Shown here one piece after another: positions 39,363 through 49,062 of a stretch of 53,556 nucleotides of DNA (position 1 is the stretch's first letter; each line of letters opens with the position of its first letter). This DNA comes from Symbiodinium natans (Eukaryota > Sar > Dinophyceae > Suessiales > Symbiodiniaceae). Made by a program: the position numbers and the translations under genes. The stretch is taken from assembly GCA_905221605.1 (NCBI GenBank), contig CAJNDS010000077.1:30001-83556 (forward strand), given 5' to 3'. The notes under the pieces were generated by a model. It did not search any database, was not told the origin of the DNA, and saw only the letters and a list, made by a program, of their open reading frames with translations.

Positions 39363-40170
39363 CTGGGTTCTTGCAATATGTGCATATGTTCCATACTAAG
39401 TTTTTAAAGAGGGCTTTAGACACGGTTCCCCGAACTCAGACGATGCACTACGCTGCCCATCAAACTGTTCTGTTACTAGGGTGCAGCATAAGTTTGGAGG
39501 GTTTGATTTTGGAAGATTCCTGGTCAGAGAGGCCAAGAATACAAAGTTTTCGTTCGGGCACCATACTGTTTTCACTGACTTTGTCTAGACACCTCCCCCT
39601 TTGCCCTTATTGGGCTGTTTAAGGTTAGAGCAACCCTGAGCCCTGAACTCCACACCCCAAACCCAGAGCCCCAGAGCCCAAGAACCTTAGGGTTTAGGGT
39701 TTAGGGTTTAAGGTTTAGGGTTTAGGGTTTAGGGCTAGAAGCCCCGAGCCCCACGACCTGGAACCCCAGAACCCCAGACCCCCACTCGCAAGGTGGCGGC
39801 GAGCGGTGAGTGACAGGAGGGAAGCGATCGGTCCAAAGTGGCCCAGCCCGCGTGGCAAAGCACACAGGCTTTCGGGGCTGTACTTTGTCATCGTGGGGTA
39901 ACATTTTGCATGTTTAAGGGTACTTAAACTCAATCAGGGATCGAAGTTTAAATGTCCAATAGTATCCCAATCATGAAGCAGTGAACTAGTCTAGGTTTTG
40001 GGGGCGATTTAGGGTTTAGTGTTTAAAAACCCTAAACCCGAATCAGGGTCATGTTCGGATGTTTGCCTGAAGAAGTGTAAGGGCTTCGAGTTTTGGGTTT
40101 CACTATGCCCTCAACCCCAAGCCTTAGAAACCCTGAGCTTCAAAACTTGCACCTCCTACACACTACACCC
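39363..40170. other. Unique sequence with short TTTAGGG tract
   Basis: TTTAGGG at 39690-39735. An 83-codon frame at 39371-39622 and a 72-codon minus frame lack motifs. Confidence 0.35.
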
Positions 40171-40336
40171 CCTAAACCCCCCTAAACCCTAAACCCTACA
40201 CCCTCCACCCTCCACCCTCCACCCTCCACCCTCCACCCTCCACCCTCCACCCTCCACCCTCCACCCTACCCCCTACACCCTACACCCTACACCCCCCACC
40301 CTCCACCCTACCCCCTCCACCCCACACCCCACACCC
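40171..40336 (-). repeat. CCCTCCA variant-telomeric array
   Basis: CCCTAAA passes to CCCTACA, then about ten CCCTCCA units, then CCCTACA and CCCCACA. Confidence 0.96.
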
Positions 40337-40425
40337 ACAAACTTCTGCCCAACTCCAAGCCCGAACCCGAAATGGGTCGAGCTTGGGAATGATCCCTCTC
40401 ATCAAAGGATACTCTGTGTATACCT

Positions 40426-40466
40426 ATATATATATATATATTTATTTATTTATGTATTTATTTATT
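40426..40466. repeat. TA and TTTA microsatellite
   Basis: TATATATA followed by TTTAT units. Confidence 0.95.
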
Positions 40467-40689
40467 GAACTGCACAGGGTGCTGGATGGCTTAGGTTTAG
40501 GGATTTAGGGTTGATCTACCGCGCGCGCGCTGAAATCTTGGCCGGCTTGCTCTCAGCTGTGGTCTAGAAACTCCCGGCTTCCTACCGCGAGCCCCAGCGA
40601 AGCTTGAGAACCCAAGCTCCACAGCCCTAAACCCACCAAAGCCACCTGACGCAACTCGAAGCCCCGAGCCTTAAAAGCCTTAACCCCCC

Positions 40690-40780
40690 CCCCCCCCCAT
40701 CCCAAGCCCTGAACCCTGAAACCCTGAAACCCTGAAACCCTAAACCCTGAAACCCTGAAACCCTGAAACCCTAAACCCCC
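40690..40780 (-). repeat. CCCTGAAA octamer array
   Basis: About eight CCCTGAAA units with CCCTAAA, preceded by a C run at 40683-40698. Confidence 0.93.
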
Positions 40781-40809
40781 AGTTCGCTGAGCCTGAGCAT
40801 CCCTTGCAG

Positions 40810-41015
40810 CCTTCATCTCAGCCATCATCCCCGGGTTCTGAGCATGGACTGAGGGACTTCGGGCCCGATAATCTGCCCCTCAATAGGGATTCTATAGGGT
40901 ACCCTCATCCCCTCCATCACTTACTAAGAGCCAGCCAGATTATCCCAACCATGGTCCAGCTGCGACCCAGCATCTTCAAGCGCAGCGCAGATGCTCGCAG
41001 CAGCGAGTGGTCTTC
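40810..41015 (+). CDS. Possible exon(s), Ser/Pro-rich
   Basis: Acceptor CATCCCTTGCAG ends at 40809. The frame then reads PSSQPSSPGSEHGLRDFGPD and later VQLRPSIFKRSADARSSEW. It is open to 41137, partly through repeat sequence. No donor is chosen with confidence; it could be two exons with an acceptor at about 40960. Confidence 0.25.
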
Positions 41016-41270
41016 TGGGCTTCAGGGTGTGTTGGTGTGCTTGGTTGCTGTTTGCGATGTGAGGGCCCCTAGAAGCCCTCAGCCCGAAAGAAGCCCTTTA
41101 AGCCCCGAGAAGGAAAGCGAAGCCCCACTAAAACCCTAAACCCTAAACCCTAAAGGTGCACTGAGAGCACGTTCTGGAGATCTTGGTGCCCAGACATCCT
41201 TCCTTTTTTGAGTCGTTGGCAGACCCGCTGTCCGCCTAAACGCGCACCTTGGGACCTTCCCCCTTCTGCT

Positions 41271-41336
41271 AACAGTCCTTAGTACGGATTGTAGTGATGA
41301 TAGTGCCCCTAATTAGAATCCCTATTAAGGACTGTT
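41271..41336. mobile_element. 66-bp MITE-like family C
   Basis: AACAGTCCTTAGTACGGATT and AATCCCTATTAAGGACTGTT are inverted repeats matching 18 of 20. Relatives at 4325 and 51030-51118. Confidence 0.8.
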
Positions 41337-41476
41337 CGCATCATCGTCAATATTATAAAGGGGGTGAGGGGTTATGCTCATGTGTCCTGCTACTTGTTAG
41401 TAATCAGGTGGTGCAAGATTTCCTCCATCAGCTATGCCAAAGCCCCTTTTCTCTCGACGTTCGAATGCGGCGGGGT

Positions 41477-41562
41477 TTTGGGTTTAGGGTTTAAAGGGTT
41501 TAGGCTTTAGGGTTTGGGGTTTAGGGTTTAGGGTTTCGGGTTTAGGGTTTAGGGTTTAGGGT
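41477..41562 (+). repeat. TTTAGGG tract, interrupted
   Basis: About 11 units with AAAGGG and TTCGGG variants. Flanked by two similar TTTTCTCTC...GAATGCGGCGGGG segments (41445 and 41566), so the tract sits within a small duplication. Confidence 0.9.
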
Positions 41563-41594
41563 GCCTCTTTTCTCTCAGGGTTAGTTGGAATGCG

Positions 41595-41940
41595 GCGGGG
41601 GTTTGGCCGTGGTGAATCTTGCGTTTGTTTTTTCCTCGGTATTTGCGACAGTTCCTCCACTTTCTCTCGCACGCGATTTTGGACTGCCTTTTACACTTCT
41701 GCAATTTGTCGCTTCCTCATTTCTCTACGCAATGTGTCCGTTTCCCTGAGTTTTCGAACATTTCGCAGATGTGTTGTTGTGCTTTCGGACCTGCTTCTTG
41801 CGTGCGTTATAGTTTCGGGTGTTTCTCGTGCTTTTGGCGTTTCGACTTTGTGCTCCCTCGCAGGGTCTCACTGAGCGCTCGGCCAGCGCCCGCTTACCCC
41901 AAAAGACAAGAGAGTGGGGTGGCGGGTGGGTTTAGGGTGC
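41595..41940. other. T-rich segment ending in a shared islet
   Basis: T/G-rich DNA with several frames open. CCCTCGCAG ends at 41863, followed by CTCACTGAGCGCTCG and GCGCCCGCTTACCCC, which recur at 52386-52420. Confidence 0.4.
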
Positions 41941-44092
41941 AAACCAAACCAAACCAAATCCAAACCAAACCAAACCAAACTTAGCCAAACACAACCGAAC
42001 CAAACCGAACCAAACACAACCAAACCAATGCCCGACAACAAGAAACAACACAAAAACTCTCCCAACCACTCAGCCATTCTCCCAACCACTCTCCAACCAT
42101 TTTTCCCAAACACCGTCCAAAAACTCTCCCGATCACTCTGCCAACCACTCTCCCAACCAGTCTTCAACCACCCAATCACTCTCGCAACCATTCTCCAACC
42201 ACTCCCCAAACCACTTCCCCAACCACGCTCCCAACCAAACCAAACCAAACACAACCAAACCAAACCAAGCCCAACCAAACCAAACCAAACCAAGCCCAAC
42301 CCAAACCAAACCAAACCAAGCCCAACCAAACCAAACTAAGCCAAACCAAACCAAGCCAAACCAAGCCCAACCAAACCAAACCAAGCCCAACCAAACCAAA
42401 CCAAGCCCAACCAAACCAAACTAAGCCAAACCAAACCAAACCAAGCCAAGCCCAACCAAACCAAACCAAACCAAACACAACCGAACCAATGCCCGAAAAC
42501 ACAGAACAAGATCTACTAACCACTCAACCATTCTCCCAAGCTCCCCAATCCATTCTCCCAATCACTGTCCTACAGCTTTCCCAAACACTCCCACTCTCCC
42601 AACCACTCTCCCAACCACTCTCCCAACCACTCTCCAACCACTTTCCCCATCACTCTCTCAACCAAACCAAACCAAGCCCAACCCAAACCAAACCAAACCA
42701 AACCAAGCCCAACCAAACCAAACTAAGCCAAACCAAACCAAGCCAAACCAAGCCCAACCAAACCAAACCAAGCCCAACCAAACCAAACCAAGCCCAACCA
42801 AACCAAACTAAGCCCAACCAAACCAAACCAAGCCAAGCCCAACCAAACCAAATCAAACCAAACACAACCGAACCAATGCCCGAAAACACAGAAAAGGATC
42901 TACTAACCACTCAACCATTCTCCCAAACTCCCCAACCCATTCTCCCAATCACTGCCCGACAACTTTCCCAAAATCTCTCCCACCCACTCTCCCAACCACT
43001 CTCACAACCACTCCCAACCACTCTTCCAACCACTTTCCCAATCACTCTCTCAACCCAAACAAAACCAAACCAAACCACACCACACCACACCCAACCAAAC
43101 CAAACCAAACACCGAGCCAATGCCCGAACTGTCGCAACCACTCAACCATTCTCCCAACCACTCCCCAGCCATTCTCCCAATCACTGCCCAACAACACTCC
43201 CAACCGCTCTCCCAACCATTCTCCCAACCACCTCCCAACCACTCTCCAACTCTCCCAATCACTCTCCCAACCAAACCCAACCAAACCAAACCCAAACCCA
43301 AACCCAAGCCCAAACCAGAACCCAAAGCCAAAACCAAACCCAACCAAACCCAACCAAACCAAATCCAACCAAACCAAACCAAACCCAACCAAACCAAACC
43401 CAACCAAACCAAACCAAACCCAACCAAACCAAACCCAACCAAAGCAAACCCAACCGAACCAAGCCCAAACCAGAACCCAAACCCAAACCAAAACCAAATC
43501 CAAACCCAACCCAACCCAACCAAACCAAACCCAACCAAACCAAACCAAACCCAACCAAACCAAACCAAACCCAACCAAGCCAAACCAAACCCAACCAAAC
43601 TAAACCAAACCAAACCCAACCGAACCAATGCCGGAAAACATTTAAAAAAAAACAACTCTCCCAACCACTCAGCCATTCTCCCACCAACCACTCTCTCAAC
43701 GACTCTCCCAACCACACTTGCAACCACTTTCCAACCGCTTTCCTAATCAACCAAAACCCAACCCAACCAAACCAAACACAACCGAACCAGTGCCTGAAAA
43801 CACTGAAAGAGCTTTCCCAACCACTCCCCAACCATTCTCCCAAGCACTGTCTAACAACTCTCCCAATCTCTCTGGCAAACAACTATCCCAACCACTCTCC
43901 CAACCACTCTCCCAATCACTCTCCCAACCAGACCAGACCAAACCAAACCATACACAACCGAACCAATGCCAATGCCCGGGGAGTGTGGTTGGGAATAATT
44001 TTGGGAAAGTCGTTGGGAGAATTGTTCGGAGAGTGGTTGGGGGAATGGGATAGTTTTTTAAGGTTTTCGAGAATTGGTTCGGCTCTACTTCT
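41940..44092. repeat. CCAAA array with higher-order units and inverted end
   Basis: CCAAA/CCAAG pentamer blocks alternate with CGAACCAATGCCCGAAAACA and ACCACTCTCCCAACCATTCT spacers. Spacers recur near 41998, 42481, 42866, 43112, 43620, 43785 and 43958. From 43978 to 44092 the spacer appears inverted (GAGTGGTTGGG, CGAGAATTGGTTCGG). The 562-codon frame here is pentamer read-through. Confidence 0.92.
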
Positions 44093-44154
44093 TGCTCTCG
44101 TGTTTTGTGTTTCGTGTCCTGGGTCGCTTGGCTTCTGCTTTGCAGATCGGCCGT

Positions 44155-44335
44155 TGAAGCCCCCTAAACCCCCCTAAACCCCCCCCCAACCCCCCCCCCC
44201 CCCCATCTTTGGGGAAGATGTGGGGGGGGAAGGAAGGAGGGGGGGGTGGGGGGAGGGGTGGAGGGGCAACCATAACTCGCAGTCAAAACCGCGCCGCAGC
44301 CTGGAAGAATCGGGGAGGGGGAGAGGGGTGGGGGG
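44155..44335. repeat. Poly-C then G-rich segment
   Basis: CCCCCCTAAA units and C runs (44160-44205) are followed by GGGGGGAAGG/GGGGGTGGGG runs, able to pair as a hairpin. Confidence 0.85.
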
Positions 44336-44417
44336 GCATTCGATTCACATGGCCTCCCACTTGCCCCAAAAGCAGCGCTCCTAAGTTCACTCAACGAAAC
44401 TCGCCGATTGCTACACC

Positions 44418-44537
44418 CTTAAACCCTAAACCCTAAACCCTAAACCCTAAACCCTAAACCCTAAACCCTAAACCCTAAACCCTAAACCCTAAACCCTAAA
44501 CCCTAAACCCTAAACCCTCGCCCTAAACCCTAAACCC
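44418..44537 (-). repeat. CCCTAAA tract, 17 units
   Basis: One CCCTCGCCCTAAA break at 44516. Confidence 0.97.
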
Positions 44538-44540
44538 TCC

Positions 44541-44652
44541 TTCACCTTTAACATCCCCCTGGATGCCGCCCAGCTCCGAGGATGGTTCTCTGCCTGGGGG
44601 CCGAGCTCTGGGGACGCCGGTGTGCGGCTCAGACTGTTGGGCTCCGAGAGCT
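44541..44652 (+). CDS. Exon candidate between C and T tracts
   Basis: The frame reads FTFNIPLDAAQLRGWFSAWG then PSSGDAGVRLRLLGSES. Two acceptors are possible: within CCCTCC at 44537, or CCGCCCAG ending 44573 with TTTAAC as a branch-like site. TTTAGGG follows at once. Balanced hydrophobic composition suggests a real domain segment; family unknown. Confidence 0.4.
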
Positions 44653-44729
44653 TAGGGTTCAGGGTTTAGGGTTTAGGGCTTGGGGTTTAGGGTTTAGGGT
44701 TTAGGGTTTAGGGTTTAGGGTTTAGGGTT
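44653..44729 (+). repeat. TTTAGGG tract, 11 units
   Basis: Two variants near the left end (TTCAGGG, GCTTGGGG). Confidence 0.96.
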
Positions 44730-45000
44730 TGCTGTGATAGGGCGCAGATGCTGTGAAGGTTAGGTTTTGGAACAAGCTCGAAAGCGTCGTGAGGTGCGAA
44801 GAGCAGCTTTGGCCCGATTGTGGAAGGCCATCTAACACTTTTCTCCCACCCCACGCCGTCCAAGGCGGCAAAGCCACCCAAACCTATTCCTTTTAGGGTT
44901 TAGGCCTAAACTCATTCTTTACATGAAACTTCTTCATTCCGTCACGGCTTTTCACAAAAAAACAAGCCTCCACAGGGTCAGTCTGGGCAGCCCAGGGGCC
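44730..45000. other. Unique islet, nothing recognised
   Basis: No exon signals that I trust. Confidence 0.3.
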
Positions 45001-45530
45001 CGGCAGAGGGGCCCAGAGCGGCCCAGTTAAGGAGGCAAAGTGAGGGGCCCAAAGCCAGGGGCATCAGGGGGGTTCAGGGGGGCCCATGAAAGGGGGATGG
45101 AGGGCAGGGAGGCAACACAGAGGGGCCAGAGGCCCAGACCGGGGCCCGGGCCCATCGGGGCCGGGGGGGGGGGCAGGCCCCAAGGGGGGCCCAGAGGGTT
45201 AGGGGGGGCCCAGAGCCCCAAATCAGCTTTTTTGAGCACCCGCCCTGCCTAGCCTGGCACAGAGCGAGAAGGATGAGGCTAGGAAGGGGCCCAATGCAAA
45301 CCAAACCAGGCGGCCCCAGAGTGGGCCCAGCAAGGGCAGAGAGGGGGGCAAGGGGTCCACAGAGGGCCAGGGCCCAAGGCGGGCTAGGGGGGGGCCCAGG
45401 AGGGCCACAGGGGGGCAGGGGGCCCAGGAGGCCTAGGGGGGGCCTGGCGGGCCCAGGGGGGCCCAGGGGGCCCAGGGGGGCCCAGGGGGGGGCCCAGGGG
45501 GGCGCAGGAAGGGCCAGGTCCAGGAAAAAC
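45000..45530 (+). repeat. G-rich GGGCCCAG array
   Basis: Degenerate GGGGGGCCCAG units on the plus strand. Long frames here (up to 234 codons) are Gly/Pro composition artefacts. Confidence 0.85.
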
Positions 45531-45573
45531 CAAAAAAGCAGCTTTTTTGAGCACCCGCCCTGCGTGGCCTGGC
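45224..45573 (+). repeat. 35-bp direct repeats 315 bp apart
   Basis: CAGCTTTTTTGAGCACCCGC followed by CCTGCSTRGCCTGGC occurs at 45224-45258 and 45539-45573, differing at two positions. Confidence 0.92.
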
Positions 45574-45639
45574 CTGAGGCTTCCTGGTCCCTGGACACGC
45601 TGCGGTGCGGGGTCCAGGTCCTCCTGGCCTGGGGGCTTG

Positions 45640-45820
45640 GGGTAGCCCCCCCCCGAAATGCCGCGCCATGCAGAATAAGGGCTTTATCAAGAAGACCAGT
45701 ACTGGTCCCGGGAGAACCTGCTCCGGTACCGGGCCCATCGTGGGTGCTACCGACCTCCTGGCTGCAGGAGGCGGGCAAGCGACCTGGGTTGACCTTCGCC
45801 GTAGAAGTCGAAGGGCTTAA
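45640..45820 (+). other. GC-rich open islet
   Basis: Several plus frames are open (for example YWSRENLLRYRAHRGCYRPP). Two short palindromes, ACCAGTACTGGT and CCTCCTG/CAGGAGG (45754-45771). Coding status undecided. Confidence 0.25.
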
Positions 45821-45822
45821 GC

Positions 45823-45850
45823 GCCGCCCCCCCCTCTGTAGGGGGGCGGC
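45823..45850. other. Perfect GC hairpin
   Basis: GCCGCCCCCC and GGGGGGCGGC pair around the 8-nt loop CCTCTGTA. Confidence 0.75.
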
Positions 45851-46363
45851 CTAGGCCCTGAGTTTAGGGTTTAGGGTTAGGGTTTTGGGTTTAGGTTTTA
45901 GGTCCGAACCCTGAAGACACTATACCCCGAAGAAGGATCCTATTTAGGGCTTAGGGTTTCAGGGTTTCAGGGTTTGAGGGTTCTATGGGTTTAGGGTTTA
46001 GCGTTTCAGGGTTTCAAGGGTTCAGGATTATGGGGCCTTCTGGATTTCAAGTTCGCTTCACCAGGTTCAAACTGGAATGGGTCTTCGCACTTTCAGCGGT
46101 GCGCTTCCTCCGCATGGGGAATCCTGGAAAGCTAGCGCCCCTAAGTCCTAGTAAGCCTCAACCCCACTAATTAACCCCAAATACCCTATGACCGGCTTCA
46201 GCCTAGTAACCCTTGAAAGCCCCTAAAGCCCCAACAGGAGTACGAGTTCTCTTTCAAGAAGAGCTTAGGGGGGTCAGGCTTGCGGGTCAGCCGCACTCAG
46301 GGGAACTCGTGTATACCCTTGACTAAAGAGAAACACGCCTTCATGGTCCTGCGCCCTAATCCC

Positions 46364-46654
46364 TAAACCCTAAACCCTAAACCCTAAACCCTAAACCCTA
46401 AACCCTAAACCCTAAACCCTAAACCCTACACCCTAAACCCTAAACCCTAAACCCTAAACCCTAAACCCTAAACCCTAAACCCTAAACCCTAAACCCTAAA
46501 CCCTAAACCCTAAACCCTAAACCCTAAACCCTAAACCCTAAACCCTAAACCCTACAACCTAAACCCTAAACCCTAAACCCTAAACCCTAAACCCTAAACC
46601 CTAAACCCTAAACCCTAAACCCTAAACCCTAAACCCTAAACCCTAAACCCTAAA
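46364..46654 (-). repeat. CCCTAAA tract, about 42 units
   Basis: Longest telomeric tract in the window; two ACACCCTA/ACAACC interruptions only. Confidence 0.98.
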
Positions 46655-46706
46655 CCCAGGCTACTCTTAGCAAGCCCGAGCCCGATGCCCTCAATCCCAA
46701 ACCTAT

Positions 46707-46780
46707 TGTTCGGAGGGCATCCGCCCCGCGGTGGCCGCCCCGCAGGCTGCTCCCTTAGCTGTGGCTCGACGCACTCTGCT
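46707..46780 (+). CDS. Exon candidate between C and T tracts
   Basis: The frame reads CSEGIRPAVAAPQAAPLAVA then RRTLLR. An acceptor CCGCCCCGCAG ends at 46745, so the exon may be only 46746-46780, with TTAG|GGTTTAGGG at its end. Ala/Pro-rich, family unknown. Confidence 0.3.
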
Positions 46781-46852
46781 TAGGGTTTAGGGTTTAGGGT
46801 TTAGGGTTTAGGGTTTTTTAGGGTTTAGGGTTTAGGGTTTAGGGTTTAGGGT
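46781..46852 (+). repeat. TTTAGGG tract, 10 units
   Basis: One TTTTTTAGGG interruption. Confidence 0.97.
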
Positions 46853-47097
46853 AACCTGTCCCGTTTTGATTTGTTGGGGTGAGTGGAGGGGGGGGGGGGG
46901 GAGTGGGTGGGGAAACTAGGGTTATCCCCTACTTGGGGGGGCTTGGGTTCCCTTCTCACACCCGTTTAAAATCAACACCAGTGCCCTTTCAAGTTGTCTG
47001 ACCTACAAACCCTAAGCCTAAACCCTTTACCCCCCTAAACTAAGCCAGGGTTCGAAGACAAGGGCTGCGCGGGGGCCTGCCCTGAGCACCGGAATTC
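46853..47097. other. Unique islet with G run
   Basis: G run at 46889-46902; nothing else recognised. Confidence 0.4.
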
Positions 47098-47149
47098 CTA
47101 AACCCTAAACCAACCCTAAACCCTAAACCCTAAACCCTAAACCCTAAAC
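47098..47149 (-). repeat. CCCTAAA tract, 7 units
   Basis: Ends directly at the next exon candidate. Confidence 0.96.
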
Positions 47150-47260
47150 CTGACGCGCAGCTTCCAGGAGGTTTTCTTGCGAGGGATCGGAGTCAAGCTC
47201 CGGGCACCTCCCGTTGTCTTTAGATCCCCTCCATCTTCGCGCTCTGGGAGCGATAGATAA
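47150..47260 (+). CDS. Possible terminal exon
   Basis: The frame reads LTRSFQEVFLRGIGVKLRAP then PVVFRSPPSSRSGSDR and stops at TAA 47258-47260. Acceptors CGCGCAG (47160) or CTTCCAG (47167) are possible. CCCTAAA lies upstream; a family B element, not TTTAGGG, follows. Might be the 3' end of a gene. Family not recognised. Confidence 0.35.
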   Translation: MTRSFQEVFLRGIGVKLRAPPVVFRSPPSSRSGSDR

Positions 47261-47282
47261 GTTCCGTTCCCTCAAGCACTAC

Positions 47283-47390
47283 TAAAGGATCAGGGTAGGG
47301 TGATATGCAGGGCAACCATAGCTACAATTACTTGTAACCCCGCTGTGGCTACTTAGAACCCTACTAAGTCCTATGATCCTCCAAGTAGCC
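47283..47390. mobile_element. MITE-like family B, with terminal inverted repeats
   Basis: AAAGGATCAGGGTAG on the left and CTACTAAGTCCTATGATCCT on the right are partly inverted; the middle TTACTTGTAACCCCG matches the other copies. Confidence 0.6.
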
Positions 47391-47404
47391 CTCCAGTCTG
47401 CGGG

Positions 47405-47637
47405 AGGCTTCTTGCGGGTTGGCTAGTGTTCAGGACAGGACGAGAAGTTGCGGCCAATCCGAAGTCTTTAGAACACGCCTCCATGGCTATCTACGGCATT
47501 CTGTAGCAGGGCTAGAGTCCCATTATGATACGTCTGTGGAGTTTATGGGGTTAGGGTACCAAGAGGAGACCATAGTATCAACCTCCGATATATTAGCGGC
47601 AGAGCGCAACGCACTCAGAAGAGCAGCCACCTAGCCC
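47405..47637 (+). CDS. 72-codon open frame, unknown
   Basis: The frame has a TTG but no ATG start and ends at TAG 47635-47637. It includes SEVFRTRLHGYLRHSVAGLE and LAAERNALRRAAT, mixed polar and helical. It could be an exon with an upstream acceptor in TTCTTGCGGG-type sequence. No family recognised. Confidence 0.3.
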
Positions 47638-47837
47638 AACAAACTGCCATGCTGAGTAGGTCTTGCAAAGATTTGCTGGAGATGAGAAGGGGTATAGACA
47701 ATTATGCAGGCGTTGGAGGTCCAGCCTGTTAGCTTGGGCTTGCAGGCGTAGGGATGTCCATTTCAGGCCATGAGGTTGCCAGATTACCGTCGAAAACCGG
47801 AAGCCTACCCAATAGTCGAGGCATATGTCAGGGCCTT

Positions 47838-47920
47838 AGGGGCTGGGTAATTAACCTTTAACCTTTTTGGTTACATATAATCCTATTACAAAAAGCGGTT
47901 AACCTTTGTATTCAGCCCCT
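47838..47920. mobile_element. 83-bp MITE-like family D
   Basis: AGGGGCTGGGTAATTAACC and GGTTAACCTTTGTATTCAGC CCCT form terminal inverted repeats around TTTTTGGTTACATATAATCC. Confidence 0.75.
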
Positions 47921-48205
47921 GCGGAGCAGGCTTCGCAAGGTAAACCGGAGACCGCAAGCCCTCTATAAACACAAAGCTGAAGTTTACGGACCAGCTTGAC
48001 CATGCCTCAATCTTCACTCTCTTGTCATCTCCCTACAAAGGCCCATAACCCTTCGTCAAGGAAGGTACCTCAAGTCTGAAAGAGGGAGTTTCAATGAGCC
48101 TACTAAACACTTTGCTGTTGCTCAGTTTGCGAGTGCGAACGACACTCCAGTGTACGTCGAAGATGAGGCTCAGGGGTTTTTGGAGATTTCGGGGGCGGCC
48201 GGGGG
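47921..48205. other. Unique sequence, nothing recognised
   Basis: No repeat or exon signals that I trust. Confidence 0.3.
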
Positions 48206-48206
48206 G

Positions 48207-48208
<2 letters not shown>

Positions 48209-48255
<47 letters not shown>
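48209..48255 (+). repeat. 47-nt G homopolymer
   Basis: Unbroken G run, preceded by GGGGGGCC. Confidence 0.97.
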
Positions 48256-48257
<2 letters not shown>

Positions 48258-48506
48258 GATGGTGTGAGGGTTCCTGGCAGGCTTTGGGGTTTAGAGTTCA
48301 GGGTCAAGAACTCGCGGAGAGACGTGGTTGGGCCAAGCAATTAGCAACCCCGAAAGAAGCGATGGAACGGGGACATCCCTCTGTCACAAACACACCCTAA
48401 ACCCTAAACCCCAAACCAAAACCTGCATTAAGACTTAGAGTTTAAAGGTTTGAGGAAGCACAGACAGGAAGCAGTCGAGACTCAGACCTGAATTTAACTG
48501 GGCTTA

Positions 48507-48578
48507 GGTTTAGGGTTTAGGGTTTAGGGTTTAGGGTTTAGGGTTTAGGGTTTAGGGTTTAGGGTTTAGGGTTTAGGG
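48507..48578 (+). repeat. TTTAGGG tract, 10 units
   Basis: Perfect heptamers. Confidence 0.97.
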
Positions 48579-48654
48579 GGGCCTACATTGATGACATGTA
48601 GCAGTTAGGTAGCCAAGGTATTTCCTCATCAGATACTTTGCTGGTTCTTCACAA

Positions 48655-48738
48655 GGAATGAGGGAATTAGGTATCGTATATCCCCCAACACGTACCCCTG
48701 CAAGAAATTCTAAACCGGGCACCTCATTCCCTCATTCC
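48655..48738. mobile_element. Short inverted-repeat element
   Basis: GGAATGAGGGAATTAGGT and ACCTCATTCCCTCATTCC are near-complementary ends; GGAATTAGGT also occurs in the 2505-2615 hairpin. Confidence 0.6.
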
Positions 48739-48742
48739 CTAG

Positions 48743-48838
48743 TAAGAACCTACTAAGAACCTACTAAGAACCTACTAAGAACCTACTTAGAACCTACAAA
48801 GAACCTACAAAGAACCTACTAAGAACCGACTAAGAACC
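48743..48838 (+). repeat. 11-bp minisatellite, about 9 copies
   Basis: Unit AAGAACCTACT with ACAA and CGACT variants. Confidence 0.96.
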
Positions 48839-48861
48839 AGCAAGTTTTGGTTGTGACCCAG

Positions 48862-48917
48862 CCTGCTCTGGACAACGTTGCTTCCTCCGGTTCCAAATGG
48901 CGGCTTGTATCTGAGCG
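48862..48917 (+). CDS. 56-bp exon candidate with GTTTAAGG donor
   Basis: GTTGTGACCCAG ends at 48861. Codons read PALDNVASSGSKWRLVSE then R, and the donor GTTTAAGGG begins at 48918, leading into TTTAGGG. No CCCTAAA tract upstream; the 11-bp array is there instead. Confidence 0.4.
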
Positions 48918-49062
48918 GTTTAAGGGTTTAGGGTTTAGGATTTAGGGTTTAGGGTTGGGGGTTTGGGGTCTAAACCCGAAAGCCCCCAAGCCCTAAACGC
49001 CCTCAGAAGTAAGGTTTGACGCAGGTGTATATACCAAGCCCTACTCGCCTGTTCCTTTGCAG

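Noticed and set aside
42489-44177. 562-codon frame, the longest in the window
   Set aside because: Made of CCAAA pentamers giving QTKPN repeats; the opposite strand is equally open with GLVWF repeats.
45074-45778. 234-codon minus-strand frame
   Set aside because: Pro/Gly/Leu-rich translation of GGGCCCAG repeats.
46364-46654. True chromosome end
   Set aside because: The tract is internal, flanked by unique sequence on both sides, and tracts occur in both orientations throughout.
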